Below, piece after piece: positions 9,128 to 17,841 of a stretch of 64,000 bases of DNA (position 1 is the first letter of the stretch; the number at the start of each line of letters is the position of its first letter). The notes under the pieces are model-generated. The model was not told the DNA's origin. It did not search any database and worked only from the letters and a program-made list of their open reading frames with translations. Source of the DNA: Thermotoga maritima MSB8 (lineage in GTDB: Bacteria > Thermotogota > Thermotogae > Thermotogales > Thermotogaceae); assembly GCF_000008545.1 (NCBI RefSeq), contig NC_000853.1, positions 1,254,465-1,318,464 of the forward strand. Direction: 5' to 3'. The position numbers and the translations under genes were made by a program.

Positions 9128-9141
9128 TAGAAAATTTTCTA
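9128..9141. promoter_or_regulatory. Palindromic operator candidate downstream of the transporter-operon promoter
   Basis: TAGAAAATTTTCTA is a perfect 14-bp palindrome, extended imperfectly by GATATG/CATATC on both sides. It begins about eight bases after the -10 box of the minus-strand promoter, where a bound repressor would block transcription. The AT-rich GAAAATTTTC core is compatible with an RpiR-type site, and an RpiR gene closes the operon, but that link is inference. Confidence 0.55.
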
Positions 9142-9148
9142 CATCCAT

Positions 9149-9178
9149 ATCATAATAAAAAATTGCTCCCTTTGTCAA
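9149..9178 (-). promoter_or_regulatory. Promoter of the transporter/mannosidase operon
   Basis: On the minus strand TTGACA (9178-9173) is followed after 18 bases by TATGAT (9154-9149). Transcription would start near 9142, at the edge of the palindrome at 9128-9141, and run into the binding-protein gene. Confidence 0.75.
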
Positions 9179-9238
9179 GAGGTGTTAACATAAAAGGGAT
9201 ATTCGTCCTTTTGAACACTCTATGGAGGGTTTTTCAAG

Positions 9239-10306
9239 ATGGGAGTCTGCAGGATTTGTGGTCTTTCACTTGATGAGATCAGCGATTCGATAGGTGTCTG
9301 CCTGGAGTGCCTGAGAAAGGGGAATCTGGATTTTGCAAGGAAGGCCCACAGAAAATGGAGGGAAGAGATCGGTCTTCCCGTTGAAAGGTGGGCTCGTGAA
9401 GAAGGAAAGGTGTGTTTCCTCTGCGTCAATTCGTGCGTGATACCGGAAGGGAAAACAGGATTTTGCGGCGTTCTCAGAAACGAAGGAGGCAGGCTCTCCT
9501 ATATAACAGGCTCTCACAGGAAGGCCTTCCTTCACTGGTACTACGATCCCCATCCAACGAACTGCGTCGCACTACCTATCTGTCCGGAAAGAGAACACAG
9601 GGGCTTTTACAATTTCGCAGTCTTCTTCGCAGGATGCAACCTCGACTGCCTCTTCTGTCAGAACATAGATCACAAGTACATGGTGAAAGACGGAAGGATA
9701 TCCGAAGGAAAGATCGTGGACATCGACGAACTCGTTGAGATAGCTATGAAACCACGCGTCTCCTGTGTGTGCTTTTTCGGGGGAGATCCCACTCCCTGGA
9801 CTGTGTTCGCACTGGAGTTTGCCGTGAAGCTGGGAAATCGCCGAAGGATCTGCTGGGAAACGAATGGTCTTGCTCATCCCAGGATCATGGAGAGGATGGC
9901 CAGAGTCAGTCTTGAAAGTGGTGGCATAGTCAAGATAGACTGGAAGGCCTTTTCACCGGAGGTTTATGAAGCGCTGACCGGAGTTGACGGGAAGAGTGCC
10001 GTTAGAAGAATCATGGAGAACGTGCAGCTGGTTTCCTCCATGGGTAAGGGAAGAGAAATACCACTTCTTGTTATCAGTGTTCTTGTAATACCTCACTACA
10101 TCGACGAAAAGGAAATAGAAGGAATCGCAGGGTTCATTTCATCGGTGGATCCAGAAATTCCCCTTGTTCTCCTTGCGTTCGCTCCTCAGCACCTGATGAG
10201 CGATCTTCCAACCACCAGAAAACATCACATGGAGAGAGTGAAACAGAAGGCACTCGAAAAGGGTCTGAAGAGGGTGTTCGTGGAGAACGTTTGGCTTCTG
10301 AGCTAA
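9239..10306 (+). CDS. Radical SAM protein, PflA/AmmeMemoRadiSam-like
   Basis: A 355-residue radical SAM enzyme with the [4Fe-4S] motif GCNLDCLFCQN (Cys133, Cys137, Cys140), preceded by FAVFFA as in pyruvate-formate-lyase activase-like proteins. Two extra cysteine clusters precede it: CRIC/CLEC (4-24), like a small zinc ribbon, and CFLCVNSCVIPEGKTGFCGV (59-77). FFGGDPTPW is the glycine-rich SAM segment. ATG at 9239 follows GGAGGG. The gene is single, between divergent and convergent neighbours; its stop is only four bases from the end of the converging helicase gene. Its substrate cannot be told from the sequence. Confidence 0.82.
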   Translation: MGVCRICGLSLDEISDSIGVCLECLRKGNLDFARKAHRKWREEIGLPVERWAREEGKVCFLCVNSCVIPEGKTGFCGVLRNEGGRLSYITGSHRKAFLHWYYDPHPTNCVALPICPEREHRGFYNFAVFFAGCNLDCLFCQNIDHKYMVKDGRISEGKIVDIDELVEIAMKPRVSCVCFFGGDPTPWTVFALEFAVKLGNRRRICWETNGLAHPRIMERMARVSLESGGIVKIDWKAFSPEVYEALTGVDGKSAVRRIMENVQLVSSMGKGREIPLLVISVLVIPHYIDEKEIEGIAGFISSVDPEIPLVLLAFAPQHLMSDLPTTRKHHMERVKQKALEKGLKRVFVENVWLLS

Positions 10307-10310
10307 AGTC

Positions 10311-12257
10311 TCATTTCACTTCCCAAAACTCGACGAGTTCAAGCGGTATTCTGTCAATGAAATTCTCTCCGCTTCTCATGATGAACCTGTTTCCGCGGTA
10401 TGGGTAGGAGGTTCCGGTGACCTGGTAGGAAATATACAGCTGTTCCTTTGCTCTTGTTATGGCAACGTAGAAGATCCTCTCTTCCTCATCGAGATTCCCT
10501 TCGGATATCGCGAAATAATTCGGAAAGTCTCCGGGATTCACAGAGATGACAAAAACGACTCTCCACTCGAGCCCTTTTGCCTGATGAACGGTGGTGAGAG
10601 TGACCTTTCCCTCTTTTTGAGAGATTTCTCTTTCTATTTCAACGTTTTCCGTCACAGCAAGATCCGTCAGGAAGGATTCGAGACTTGTGTAGCGAGACGC
10701 TATTTCAACGAGCCTTTCCAGATCCATCTCCCTTTCACGGAAATCAGGATACCTCGCTTCCAGATATTCGGAATAAAAAGAAGACAGGACGCGCTCTATC
10801 ATTTCCCCAGGAGAATCGAGCTTTCTGATCTGATCGAGAATATCGATAAACCTGCTGTACTCACCACTGAAACTCACTTTCTTCAGTTCCTGGAAGGGAT
10901 CCAGACCTTCTTCCACGTAAGCGCTGGCGAGATCCGCTATCTTCGAAGCCGTTCTGTCACCGATCCCGTAGAAGAGTTTTGCAGCCCTCAACCAGGCGGA
11001 TTTGTCTCTCGGATTTTGAACGATTCTGAGAAAAGAAAGAACGTCCTTCACGTGGGCGCTCTCGGTGAATCTGGGACCAGACAGCACACGGAAATCTATT
11101 CTACTTCGAACGAGTTCCATCTGAAGTTCCAGAGAGTGCGAATGTGATCTGTAGAGAACGGCGATTTCTTCTGGTTTGAACCCTTCTTCTATTAACTCGA
11201 GAATCCTCTGAGACACGAACCTCGCTTCTTCATATCTATCCCAGGTCTTGACAACAACGGGTTTCATGCCATCTTTCTTTACCGGCTTCAGTTCTTTTGG
11301 AACGGATTTTCTCGGGAGCATGGCGTTTATGAATTTCACAATACTTTCCGTGCTTCTGTAGTTCGTCTGGATCTTGAAGATCTTCGTTCCGGGAACTCTT
11401 ATGAAATCCTCGACGTTTTCGTATCTTGCCCCTCGAAAGGAGTAAATACTCTGGGCGTCGTCTCCAACCGCCAGGATGTTGCCGTGTTTCGACGAGAGGT
11501 GTTCCACTATCTTGTACTGAACGTAGTTGGTGTCTTGGAACTCATCCACGAGTATCCAAAGGAATCTTTCCGCCTCTCGATCTCTTATTTCTTTGTTCTC
11601 TTCGAAGAGTCTGTAAGCGTAGAAGAGAAGGTCTTCGTAGTCCACCACGTTCTGAGAGCGTTTTTCCTGCTCGTAGAGATCGAAGATCTCCGAGATTTCT
11701 TCCTTCAAGTCCAGAAACTTTGGATTCTTCACTACGATACTTTCCCTCAAAGATTTGAGAGTATTTTTCATGTAAGAATATATAGCCATCAAAACAGAGG
11801 GCTGGGGAAAGTTTTTTCTCTCTTCTTTACTCTTTCTTTCGAGGTACTTGCTTCTTGCATGCCTCATGAGGCTCTCCGCGTCTTCTCTGTCTAGGATAGA
11901 GTAATTTCGTTCCAAACCCACGTAAGGTGCGTACTTTCTCAAGAAGTGGTTGCACACATGATGGAACGTTCCGGCGAGCATCTCAGAAAGCTCTCTTCCG
12001 GTCACCGCCTTTGCCCTCTCCACCATTTCCCGCGCCGCTGCTCTGGTGAACGTGACCAGAAGAATCCTGGAAGGATCCACACCGTTCGCCAGAAGATAGG
12101 CGATCTTGTACGTGATAACCCGGGTTTTCCCAGACCCCGGGCCTGCTATTACGATGCATCTTCCCTCTGATTCAACGACTGCTCTTCTCTGTTCCTCATC
12201 CAGATCTTCCAGAAAAGAAAGATTCGCTTCCCTGGGTCTTATCCGGTATTCTTTCAT
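10311..12257 (-). CDS. UvrD/PcrA/Rep-type superfamily 1 DNA helicase
   Basis: A 648-residue 3'-5' helicase. Motif I AGPGSGKTRV is at 38-47, motif Ia TFTRAAAREM, motif II LVDEFQDTN near 236, motif III AVGDDAQSIYSFRGA, motif IV TNYRSTESIV, motif V TVHQAKGLEW and motif VI YVAITRAKEQLY near the C terminus. It lacks the long C-terminal tail of PcrA. It probably unwinds DNA in repair or displaces proteins from forks. It is the last gene of the operon starting at 14163. Confidence 0.93.
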   Translation of the reverse strand: MKEYRIRPREANLSFLEDLDEEQRRAVVESEGRCIVIAGPGSGKTRVITYKIAYLLANGVDPSRILLVTFTRAAAREMVERAKAVTGRELSEMLAGTFHHVCNHFLRKYAPYVGLERNYSILDREDAESLMRHARSKYLERKSKEERKNFPQPSVLMAIYSYMKNTLKSLRESIVVKNPKFLDLKEEISEIFDLYEQEKRSQNVVDYEDLLFYAYRLFEENKEIRDREAERFLWILVDEFQDTNYVQYKIVEHLSSKHGNILAVGDDAQSIYSFRGARYENVEDFIRVPGTKIFKIQTNYRSTESIVKFINAMLPRKSVPKELKPVKKDGMKPVVVKTWDRYEEARFVSQRILELIEEGFKPEEIAVLYRSHSHSLELQMELVRSRIDFRVLSGPRFTESAHVKDVLSFLRIVQNPRDKSAWLRAAKLFYGIGDRTASKIADLASAYVEEGLDPFQELKKVSFSGEYSRFIDILDQIRKLDSPGEMIERVLSSFYSEYLEARYPDFREREMDLERLVEIASRYTSLESFLTDLAVTENVEIEREISQKEGKVTLTTVHQAKGLEWRVVFVISVNPGDFPNYFAISEGNLDEEERIFYVAITRAKEQLYISYQVTGTSYPYRGNRFIMRSGENFIDRIPLELVEFWEVK

Positions 12258-12266
12258 CCCTTCACC

Positions 12267-12635
12267 TCACCAGAGATGGAGCCGCGCGGGGAAAATGTGG
12301 GCGATGAGCATTCCGAGTCCAAGGCCAGCGAGCGCCTCCAGAAAGTTGTGCCCCAGATCCTTCTTCACAGCCGGTCTCAGAACAATAGCGTCCATGAATA
12401 TGATCACAAGGAAAATGGCGGCGATGGAGGTGTAGGGAGAGTCGAATCCCGTGCTCCGGGCGAGTGACCACGCAAGGCCAGAAACGGTGGCTACATGACC
12501 GCTGGGCATACCACCGTAACTCTTCAGCATCTTCACGTCTCTTTTGATCAGAAACTTTATGAACTGAGCTGTCAGAAAAGAAATAACAGCCGTGGTGAAC
12601 GGCGTGCTCCGAAAGATCTTCCAGACGTCAAGCAC
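12267..12635 (-). CDS. DUF212/YuiD-type membrane protein (divergent PAP2-like)
   Basis: A 122-residue membrane protein with about four hydrophobic segments. The motifs KSYGGMPSGHVATVSGL (about 38-54) and KDLGHNFLEALAGLGLGM (about 91-108) match the pattern of the acid phosphatase/vanadium haloperoxidase-related DUF212 family, with the SGH and GH histidines in place. A lipid-phosphate phosphatase role is possible but unproven. The gene overlaps the ychF stop by eight bases and lies nine bases before the helicase. Confidence 0.75.
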   Translation of the reverse strand: MLDVWKIFRSTPFTTAVISFLTAQFIKFLIKRDVKMLKSYGGMPSGHVATVSGLAWSLARSTGFDSPYTSIAAIFLVIIFMDAIVLRPAVKKDLGHNFLEALAGLGLGMLIAHIFPARLHLW

Positions 12636-13710
12636 GGAATAGGAAATGGATCACATCCCCCTCTCTTACAATGTAATCTTTTCCATGTGTTTCCACAGCT
12701 CCAGCTTCACGTGCTTTTTTCAGAGAACCAAACTCTACGTATCTTTCGAAAGGAATAACTTCAACCTTTATGAACCCTTTCTGTATGTCTGAATGAATCA
12801 GACCCGCCGCTTCATAGGCAGTGGATCCTTTCTTTATAGTCCAGCTTCTCGCCTCGTTCTGTGTCGCTGTCAAAAATCTTATAAGGTTCAGAAGTTTCAA
12901 AACCTTCTCGAAAAACTCCTTCCTTTTGTCACCGAAAAGGTTGTACTCTCTTCTGAAAACTTCCGCCTCTTCTTCCGGGAGAAATTTCAATTCTTCTTCG
13001 AGCTTCACGTTTATTATAATGTATTCCTCGTCCTTTTCTTTGACGATTTCTTCTATCAGTTTTCTTTTTTCTTCGTCCAATTCATCGACGTTGAAAACCA
13101 GTATCTGAGGTTTATCTGTGAGGAGGAATAGGGATTCGATCACCTCTTCCTCGAATCTGTCGTGCCTTGGAAATTTCGAGGCCTTTTTACCCTGAGAGAG
13201 AAACTCCCGAAGATTCTGGAGGAGTTCTACCTCTCTCTTTGCTTCCTTGTCTCCCGTTCTTGCAACTTTCATCCGCTTTTCGAGACGCTTTTGAACGGTT
13301 TCGAGATCTTTGAGTATAAGCTCGGTTTCGACTATTTCTATGTCCCTTTTTGGATCCACGTTCTGATACGGATGAGAAACTCTTCCATCTTCGAAGAGAC
13401 GGACAACATGGGCTATAACATCCACCTTGCTTATGTGGTCAAGGAACTGATTTCCAAGTCCTTCTCCTTTGCTGGCTCCCTTGACGAGTCCCGCTATGTC
13501 CACAACCTCCACGAAAGGATGAACCACCTTTTTCGATCCTTCGTTCTTCGCGAGAATCTCTATCCTTTCATCCGGCACAACGAGAATCCCCACGTTCGGC
13601 TCAATCGTGCAAAAAGGAAAACTTTCCGCAGGTACGCTGTTGTCGGTCAGGAAGTTGAAAAAGGAAGATTTCCCTGCGTTGGGAAGACCTACTATTCCCA
13701 CCCTCTCCAA
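12628..13710 (-). CDS. ychF: Redox-regulated ATPase YchF (Obg-family, OLA1)
   Basis: A 360-residue P-loop protein. GLPNAGKSSFF at 8-18 is the P-loop, FCTIEPNVG is switch I and VDIAGLVKGASKGEG is the G3 region. The G4 segment is LVFNVDEL rather than NKxD, which is the known reason this family prefers ATP. A coiled-coil insertion follows the G domain, and the C-terminal TGS domain holds EARSWTIKKGSTA and THGKDYIVREGDVIHF. It binds ribosomes in other bacteria. It follows the acidic-tailed protein in the same operon. Confidence 0.96.
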   Translation of the reverse strand: MERVGIVGLPNAGKSSFFNFLTDNSVPAESFPFCTIEPNVGILVVPDERIEILAKNEGSKKVVHPFVEVVDIAGLVKGASKGEGLGNQFLDHISKVDVIAHVVRLFEDGRVSHPYQNVDPKRDIEIVETELILKDLETVQKRLEKRMKVARTGDKEAKREVELLQNLREFLSQGKKASKFPRHDRFEEEVIESLFLLTDKPQILVFNVDELDEEKRKLIEEIVKEKDEEYIIINVKLEEELKFLPEEEAEVFRREYNLFGDKRKEFFEKVLKLLNLIRFLTATQNEARSWTIKKGSTAYEAAGLIHSDIQKGFIKVEVIPFERYVEFGSLKKAREAGAVETHGKDYIVREGDVIHFLFRA

Positions 13711-13719
13711 AGTATCACC

Positions 13720-14163
13720 TCAGTATTCATCTTCTTCGTCAAAGAAATCCTCTTCTTCTTCCTCTTCGAAGAAATCCTCTTCGTTGAAAAGATCAAAATC
13801 TTCATCCTCATCGTATTCTTCTTCTTCCTCTTCTTCCTCATGCTTTCGTTCAGTTTCCGTCTGATGAATGGACAGGGGCTTTCTTGGATCAAGCATGCCG
13901 TCGAACACTTTCCTTTCCTTGCCGTTGACTACAAGGTATCCTTCCGCTTTGGCAGGTTTTCCATAGGCAGTGATCACCATCATGATGAGATCTTCATCCA
14001 CATCGTAACCCGGTTCTGACTCGATCACCAGAGCGTTGTCGTAGTAGAGTTTGTTCTTTACTTCACTGGCTCTTTTTTGAATTTTACTGTTGTTTAGGAT
14101 TTCCTCTGCGGCTTCTTCACTGATATGGATCCTGAGGATATACCTGAAGTCCACGCTCTTCAC
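13720..14163 (-). CDS. Uncharacterised protein with an extremely acidic C-terminal tail
   Basis: A 147-residue protein I do not recognise. Residues 1-105 look like a compact alpha/beta domain (YILRIHISEEAAEEILN at the start, then LIMMVITAYGKPAKAEGYLVV). The last 40 residues are almost only Glu, Asp, Phe and Tyr. GTG at 14163 has AGGGGAG upstream. It is the first gene of an operon with ychF, a membrane protein and a helicase, behind a strong promoter. The acidic tail might bind ribosomal proteins, nucleic-acid-binding proteins or metal; this is speculation. Confidence 0.8.
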   Translation of the reverse strand: MKSVDFRYILRIHISEEAAEEILNNSKIQKRASEVKNKLYYDNALVIESEPGYDVDEDLIMMVITAYGKPAKAEGYLVVNGKERKVFDGMLDPRKPLSIHQTETERKHEEEEEEEEYDEDEDFDLFNEEDFFEEEEEEDFFDEEDEY

Positions 14164-14193
14164 TCCCCTGAGAAATTTTTTTACGCTCTTCGA

Positions 14194-14221
14194 ATTATAC
14201 AGGAGAAGTTTTAAAAGTCAA
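14194..14221 (-). promoter_or_regulatory. Promoter of the acidic protein-ychF-helicase operon
   Basis: On the minus strand TTGACT (14221-14216) and a perfect TATAAT (14199-14194) are separated by 16 bases. The start would lie near 14187, giving a leader of about 24 bases before the GTG at 14163. It is back to back with the tRNA promoter. Confidence 0.75.
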
Positions 14222-14240
14222 GGGTTCGATCGGTAAACGA

Positions 14241-14269
14241 TTGCCCGGTGCAAAATCATATGTTATAAT
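14241..14269 (+). promoter_or_regulatory. Promoter of tRNA-Pro
   Basis: TTGCCC (14241-14246), a 17-base spacer and a perfect TATAAT (14264-14269). The predicted start falls within a few bases of the tRNA 5' end, leaving almost no leader. Confidence 0.8.
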
Positions 14270-14280
14270 ACCAGAGGCTA

Positions 14281-14357
14281 CGGGGAGTAGCTCAGACGGC
14301 CAGAGCGCCAGAATCGGGATCTGGAGGTCGCGGGTTCAAGTCCCGCCTCCCCGACCA
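14281..14357 (+). tRNA. tRNA-Pro (anticodon CGG)
   Basis: A complete 77-base cloverleaf. The acceptor arm is CGGGGAG pairing CTCCCCG, the D stem GCTC/GAGC, the anticodon stem CCAGA/TCTGG with loop ATCGGGA, and the T arm GCGGG-TTCAAGT-CCCGC. The anticodon at positions 34-36 is CGG, which reads CCG proline codons, with the G37 expected for proline tRNAs. The 3' CCA is encoded. Confidence 0.97.
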
Positions 14358-14360
14358 GGG

Positions 14361-14388
14361 ACGGGAGCAAGGGCTCCCGTTTTTCTGT
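14361..14388 (+). terminator. Rho-independent terminator of tRNA-Pro
   Basis: The eight-base stem ACGGGAGC/GCTCCCGT with loop AAGG (14361-14380) is followed by TTTTTCTG. It begins four bases after the tRNA CCA end. Confidence 0.92.
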
Positions 14389-14471
14389 TTTTTTCAAAGT
14401 GTTTACCTCCGATGTAATTTTCATTCATGATTGAAGTATAGAATTTTCAAAAAGGGCGGGGAGGCGAGCGT

Positions 14472-15164
14472 GTGAATTACGAAGGAAAGACAAAAATTGT
14501 TAAGGTCACCGGCGATTATGCCCTGCTCGAGTTCAAAGACGATATAACCGCTGGTGACGGATTGAAGCACGATGTTCTAACAGGCAAAGGATCCATCTGC
14601 GCAGAAACAACCGCTATCCTCATGAAATACCTCTCTGAGAAAGGTATCAAAACCCACCTCGTTGAATACATCCCCCCTCGAACGCTGAAAGTCATTCCTC
14701 TGAAAATGTTCCCTCTCGAAGTGGTCGTGAGATTGAAAAAGGCAGGATCTTTCGTGAGAAGGTATGGTGGAGCTGAAGGGGAAGACCTTCCAGTTCCCCT
14801 CGTTGAGTTCTTCATAAAAGACGACGAAAGACACGATCCAATGGTCTGTGTTGATCATCTCGAAATACTCGGCATCGCAACAAAAAAGCAGGCAGAAAAG
14901 ATGAAAGAAGCGGCGGTGAAAATAACTCTTGCTCTCAAAGAGTTTTTTGAAAGGGCGAACTTCGAACTCTGGGACATAAAGTACGAGTTTGGACTCGACA
15001 AAGACGGAAACGTCGTTCTCGGTGACGAAATCTCTCCCGACACGTTCAGATTGAGAAAGAAGGGTGAAATCTTTGATAAAGATGTGTACAGAAGGGATCT
15101 TGGTGATCCCTTAAAAAAGTACAGGGAGGTGCTGGAACTTTGCCGCTCTTTAAATTCGCAATAG
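14472..15164 (+). CDS. purC: Phosphoribosylaminoimidazole-succinocarboxamide synthase
   Basis: A 230-residue SAICAR synthetase, which joins aspartate to CAIR using ATP in step eight of IMP synthesis. YEGKTKIVKV at the N terminus is the ATP-binding segment, EYIPPRTLKVIPLKMFPLE the central conserved stretch, and LGDEISPDTFRLR the late signature. GTG at 14472 has GGGGAGG upstream. It is the first gene of the purine operon; a weak TATAGAAT lies near 14436, without a clear -35 box, and I see no purine riboswitch in the 80-base leader. Confidence 0.96.
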   Translation: MNYEGKTKIVKVTGDYALLEFKDDITAGDGLKHDVLTGKGSICAETTAILMKYLSEKGIKTHLVEYIPPRTLKVIPLKMFPLEVVVRLKKAGSFVRRYGGAEGEDLPVPLVEFFIKDDERHDPMVCVDHLEILGIATKKQAEKMKEAAVKITLALKEFFERANFELWDIKYEFGLDKDGNVVLGDEISPDTFRLRKKGEIFDKDVYRRDLGDPLKKYREVLELCRSLNSQ

Positions 15165-15388
15165 ACGTTCAGTACAGGAGCAACGTGAGGGATCCGCGCG
15201 GAGAAACGATCGAACGTGTTCTGAGGGAAGAAAAAGGTCTTCCCGTGAAAAAGTTGAGACTTGGGAAGTCCATCCACCTCGAAGTAGAAGCAGAAAACAA
15301 AGAAAAAGCGTACGAAATCGTAAAGAAAGCCTGCGAAGAACTCCTGGTGAACCCGGTTGTTGAGGAATATGAGGTGAGGGAGCTGTGA
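15140..15388 (+). CDS. purS: Phosphoribosylformylglycinamidine synthase subunit PurS
   Basis: An 82-residue small subunit of the three-part FGAM synthase. FAIDVQYRSNVRDPRGETI is the family signature near the N terminus, and ANK-like HLEVEAENKEKAYEIV follows. TTG at 15140 is set by GGGAGGT nine bases upstream, and the gene overlaps purC by 25 bases. PurS bridges PurQ and PurL and helps channel ammonia. Confidence 0.95.
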   Translation: MPLFKFAIDVQYRSNVRDPRGETIERVLREEKGLPVKKLRLGKSIHLEVEAENKEKAYEIVKKACEELLVNPVVEEYEVREL

Positions 15389-16026
15389 AGCCCAGAGCTT
15401 GTGTAGTGGTCTATCCTGGTTCCAACTGTGACAGAGACGCGTACCACGCTCTGGAAATAAACGGCTTCGAGCCCAGTTACGTCGGGCTGGACGACAAGCT
15501 GGACGACTACGAATTGATCATTCTACCTGGAGGATTTTCCTACGGAGACTACCTGAGGCCTGGTGCCGTTGCCGCAAGAGAAAAAATCGCCTTTGAAATA
15601 GCAAAAGCCGCTGAAAGAGGAAAGCTGATAATGGGAATATGCAACGGATTTCAGATCCTCATAGAGATGGGACTCCTGAAAGGAGCCCTTCTTCAAAATT
15701 CGTCTGGAAAGTTCATCTGCAAATGGGTGGATCTGATCGTGGAAAACAACGACACACCGTTCACGAACGCTTTCGAAAAGGGAGAAAAGATAAGAATACC
15801 GATAGCACACGGCTTTGGAAGATACGTGAAGATAGATGACGTGAACGTGGTTCTCAGATACGTCAAAGACGTGAACGGCTCAGACGAACGAATAGCGGGT
15901 GTTCTGAACGAGAGCGGAAACGTCTTCGGTCTCATGCCCCACCCGGAAAGGGCGGTTGAAGAACTCATAGGCGGAGAAGACGGAAAGAAAGTGTTCCAGT
16001 CCATCCTCAACTACTTGAAGAGGTGA
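15385..16026 (+). CDS. purQ: Phosphoribosylformylglycinamidine synthase, glutaminase subunit
   Basis: A 213-residue class I glutamine amidotransferase. GICNGFQIL carries the nucleophile Cys86, and the histidine/glutamate pair is in LMPHPERAVEE near 190. It releases ammonia for PurL. GTG at 15385 overlaps the purS stop by four bases. Confidence 0.96.
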   Translation: MKPRACVVVYPGSNCDRDAYHALEINGFEPSYVGLDDKLDDYELIILPGGFSYGDYLRPGAVAAREKIAFEIAKAAERGKLIMGICNGFQILIEMGLLKGALLQNSSGKFICKWVDLIVENNDTPFTNAFEKGEKIRIPIAHGFGRYVKIDDVNVVLRYVKDVNGSDERIAGVLNESGNVFGLMPHPERAVEELIGGEDGKKVFQSILNYLKR

Positions 16027-17837
16027 TGAAGTTGAGATATCTGAACATTCTCAAGGAGAAGCTTGGAAGAGAACCCACCTTCGTCGAGCTTCAGGCTTTT
16101 TCAGTCATGTGGAGCGAACACTGTGGATACTCCCACACGAAGAAATACATAAGAAGATTACCGAAAACGGGTTTTGAGGGAAACGCGGGTGTGGTGAACC
16201 TGGATGATTACTATTCCGTTGCTTTCAAGATAGAGAGCCACAATCACCCGAGTGCGATAGAACCTTACAACGGTGCAGCAACGGGTGTCGGTGGAATCAT
16301 CAGAGACGTCCTCGCGATGGGAGCCCGCCCAACGGCCATATTCGATTCACTCCACATGTCCCGAATCATAGACGGTATCATAGAGGGAATAGCCGATTAC
16401 GGTAATTCCATAGGCGTTCCAACGGTCGGTGGAGAACTCAGGATCTCCTCACTATACGCGCACAACCCCCTCGTGAACGTGCTCGCAGCGGGTGTTGTGA
16501 GAAACGACATGCTGGTCGATTCGAAAGCATCGAGACCGGGACAGGTCATAGTGATCTTCGGAGGAGCCACAGGAAGGGACGGAATCCACGGGGCGTCTTT
16601 CGCTTCGGAGGATCTCACGGGTGATAAGGCAACCAAGCTTTCAATTCAGGTTGGTGACCCGTTCGCTGAAAAGATGCTCATAGAAGCGTTCCTGGAGATG
16701 GTGGAAGAGGGACTCGTGGAAGGAGCTCAGGATCTGGGAGCGGGCGGTGTGCTGTCCGCAACTTCGGAACTCGTAGCGAAGGGGAATCTCGGAGCGATCG
16801 TTCATCTGGACCGTGTTCCCCTGAGAGAACCGGATATGGAGCCCTGGGAAATCCTCATAAGCGAAAGCCAAGAAAGAATGGCGGTCGTCACATCACCTCA
16901 GAAGGCGAGCCGCATTCTGGAAATAGCCAGGAAGCACCTTCTTTTCGGCGATGTCGTTGCCGAAGTGATAGAAGAACCAGTTTACAGGGTGATGTACAGA
17001 AACGATCTCGTCATGGAAGTTCCCGTCCAGCTCCTCGCAAACGCCCCAGAAGAGGACATAGTCGAATACACACCCGGAAAGATCCCAGAGTTCAAAAGGG
17101 TGGAATTCGAAGAGGTGAACGCGAGGGAAGTCTTCGAGCAGTACGATCACATGGTCGGAACGGATACCGTGGTTCCACCCGGATTCGGCGCGGCCGTGAT
17201 GAGAATAAAGAGAGACGGGGGGTACTCCCTCGTCACACACAGCAGGGCGGATCTGGCTCTTCAGGATACCTACTGGGGAACCCTCATAGCCGTGCTCGAG
17301 AGTGTGAGAAAGACGCTCAGCGTTGGTGCGGAACCCCTCGCTATAACGAACTGCGTGAACTACGGGGATCCCGATGTTGATCCGGTGGGACTTTCGGCCA
17401 TGATGACCGCTCTCAAGAACGCTTGCGAATTCTCCGGTGTTCCCGTTGCATCGGGAAACGCTTCTCTCTACAACACGTACCAGGGAAAACCCATTCCACC
17501 CACCCTGGTTGTGGGAATGTTGGGGAAGGTGAACCCGCAGAAAGTGGCAAAACCGAAGCCTTCGAAGGTGTTCGCGGTGGGATGGAACGACTTCGAACTC
17601 GAAAGGGAAAAAGAACTCTGGAGAGCCATAAGAAAACTCTCAGAAGAAGGTGCTTTCATCCTCTCTTCGTCACAGCTTCTGACGAGAACTCACGTGGAGA
17701 CTTTCAGAGAGTACGGCTTGAAGATCGAAGTGAAACTGCCAGAAGTGAGGCCGGCGCATCAGATGGTGCTCGTCTTCTCTGAGAGAACTCCCGTAGTCGA
17801 TGTTCCTGTGAAGGAGATCGGAACGCTCTCGAGGTGA
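16026..17837 (+). CDS. purL: Phosphoribosylformylglycinamidine synthase, synthetase subunit
   Basis: A 603-residue small-type PurL with two PurM-like halves. MWSEHCGYSHTK (about 28-39) and IESHNHPSAIEPYNGAATG (about 68-86) are the ATP and FGAR signatures of the first half. The second half has a degenerate repeat (GFGAAVMRIKRDGGYSLVTHS). ATG at 16026 overlaps the purQ stop; a GTG one codon earlier is also possible. It forms the FGAM synthase complex with PurS and PurQ, unlike the single-chain enzyme of enterobacteria. Confidence 0.96.
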   Translation: MKLRYLNILKEKLGREPTFVELQAFSVMWSEHCGYSHTKKYIRRLPKTGFEGNAGVVNLDDYYSVAFKIESHNHPSAIEPYNGAATGVGGIIRDVLAMGARPTAIFDSLHMSRIIDGIIEGIADYGNSIGVPTVGGELRISSLYAHNPLVNVLAAGVVRNDMLVDSKASRPGQVIVIFGGATGRDGIHGASFASEDLTGDKATKLSIQVGDPFAEKMLIEAFLEMVEEGLVEGAQDLGAGGVLSATSELVAKGNLGAIVHLDRVPLREPDMEPWEILISESQERMAVVTSPQKASRILEIARKHLLFGDVVAEVIEEPVYRVMYRNDLVMEVPVQLLANAPEEDIVEYTPGKIPEFKRVEFEEVNAREVFEQYDHMVGTDTVVPPGFGAAVMRIKRDGGYSLVTHSRADLALQDTYWGTLIAVLESVRKTLSVGAEPLAITNCVNYGDPDVDPVGLSAMMTALKNACEFSGVPVASGNASLYNTYQGKPIPPTLVVGMLGKVNPQKVAKPKPSKVFAVGWNDFELEREKELWRAIRKLSEEGAFILSSSQLLTRTHVETFREYGLKIEVKLPEVRPAHQMVLVFSERTPVVDVPVKEIGTLSR

Positions 17838-17841
17838 TGAT

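Noticed and set aside
7392-9155. Long open frame (587 codons) on the plus strand opposite the binding-protein and permease genes
   Set aside because: It is fully antisense to genes with clear family motifs, has no ribosome site and no recognisable domain; it results from the strong codon bias.
14390-14471. Purine riboswitch or PurR-type box before purC
   Set aside because: The 80-base leader has no three-way junction or PurBox-like repeat that I can see; only a weak TATAGAAT promoter.
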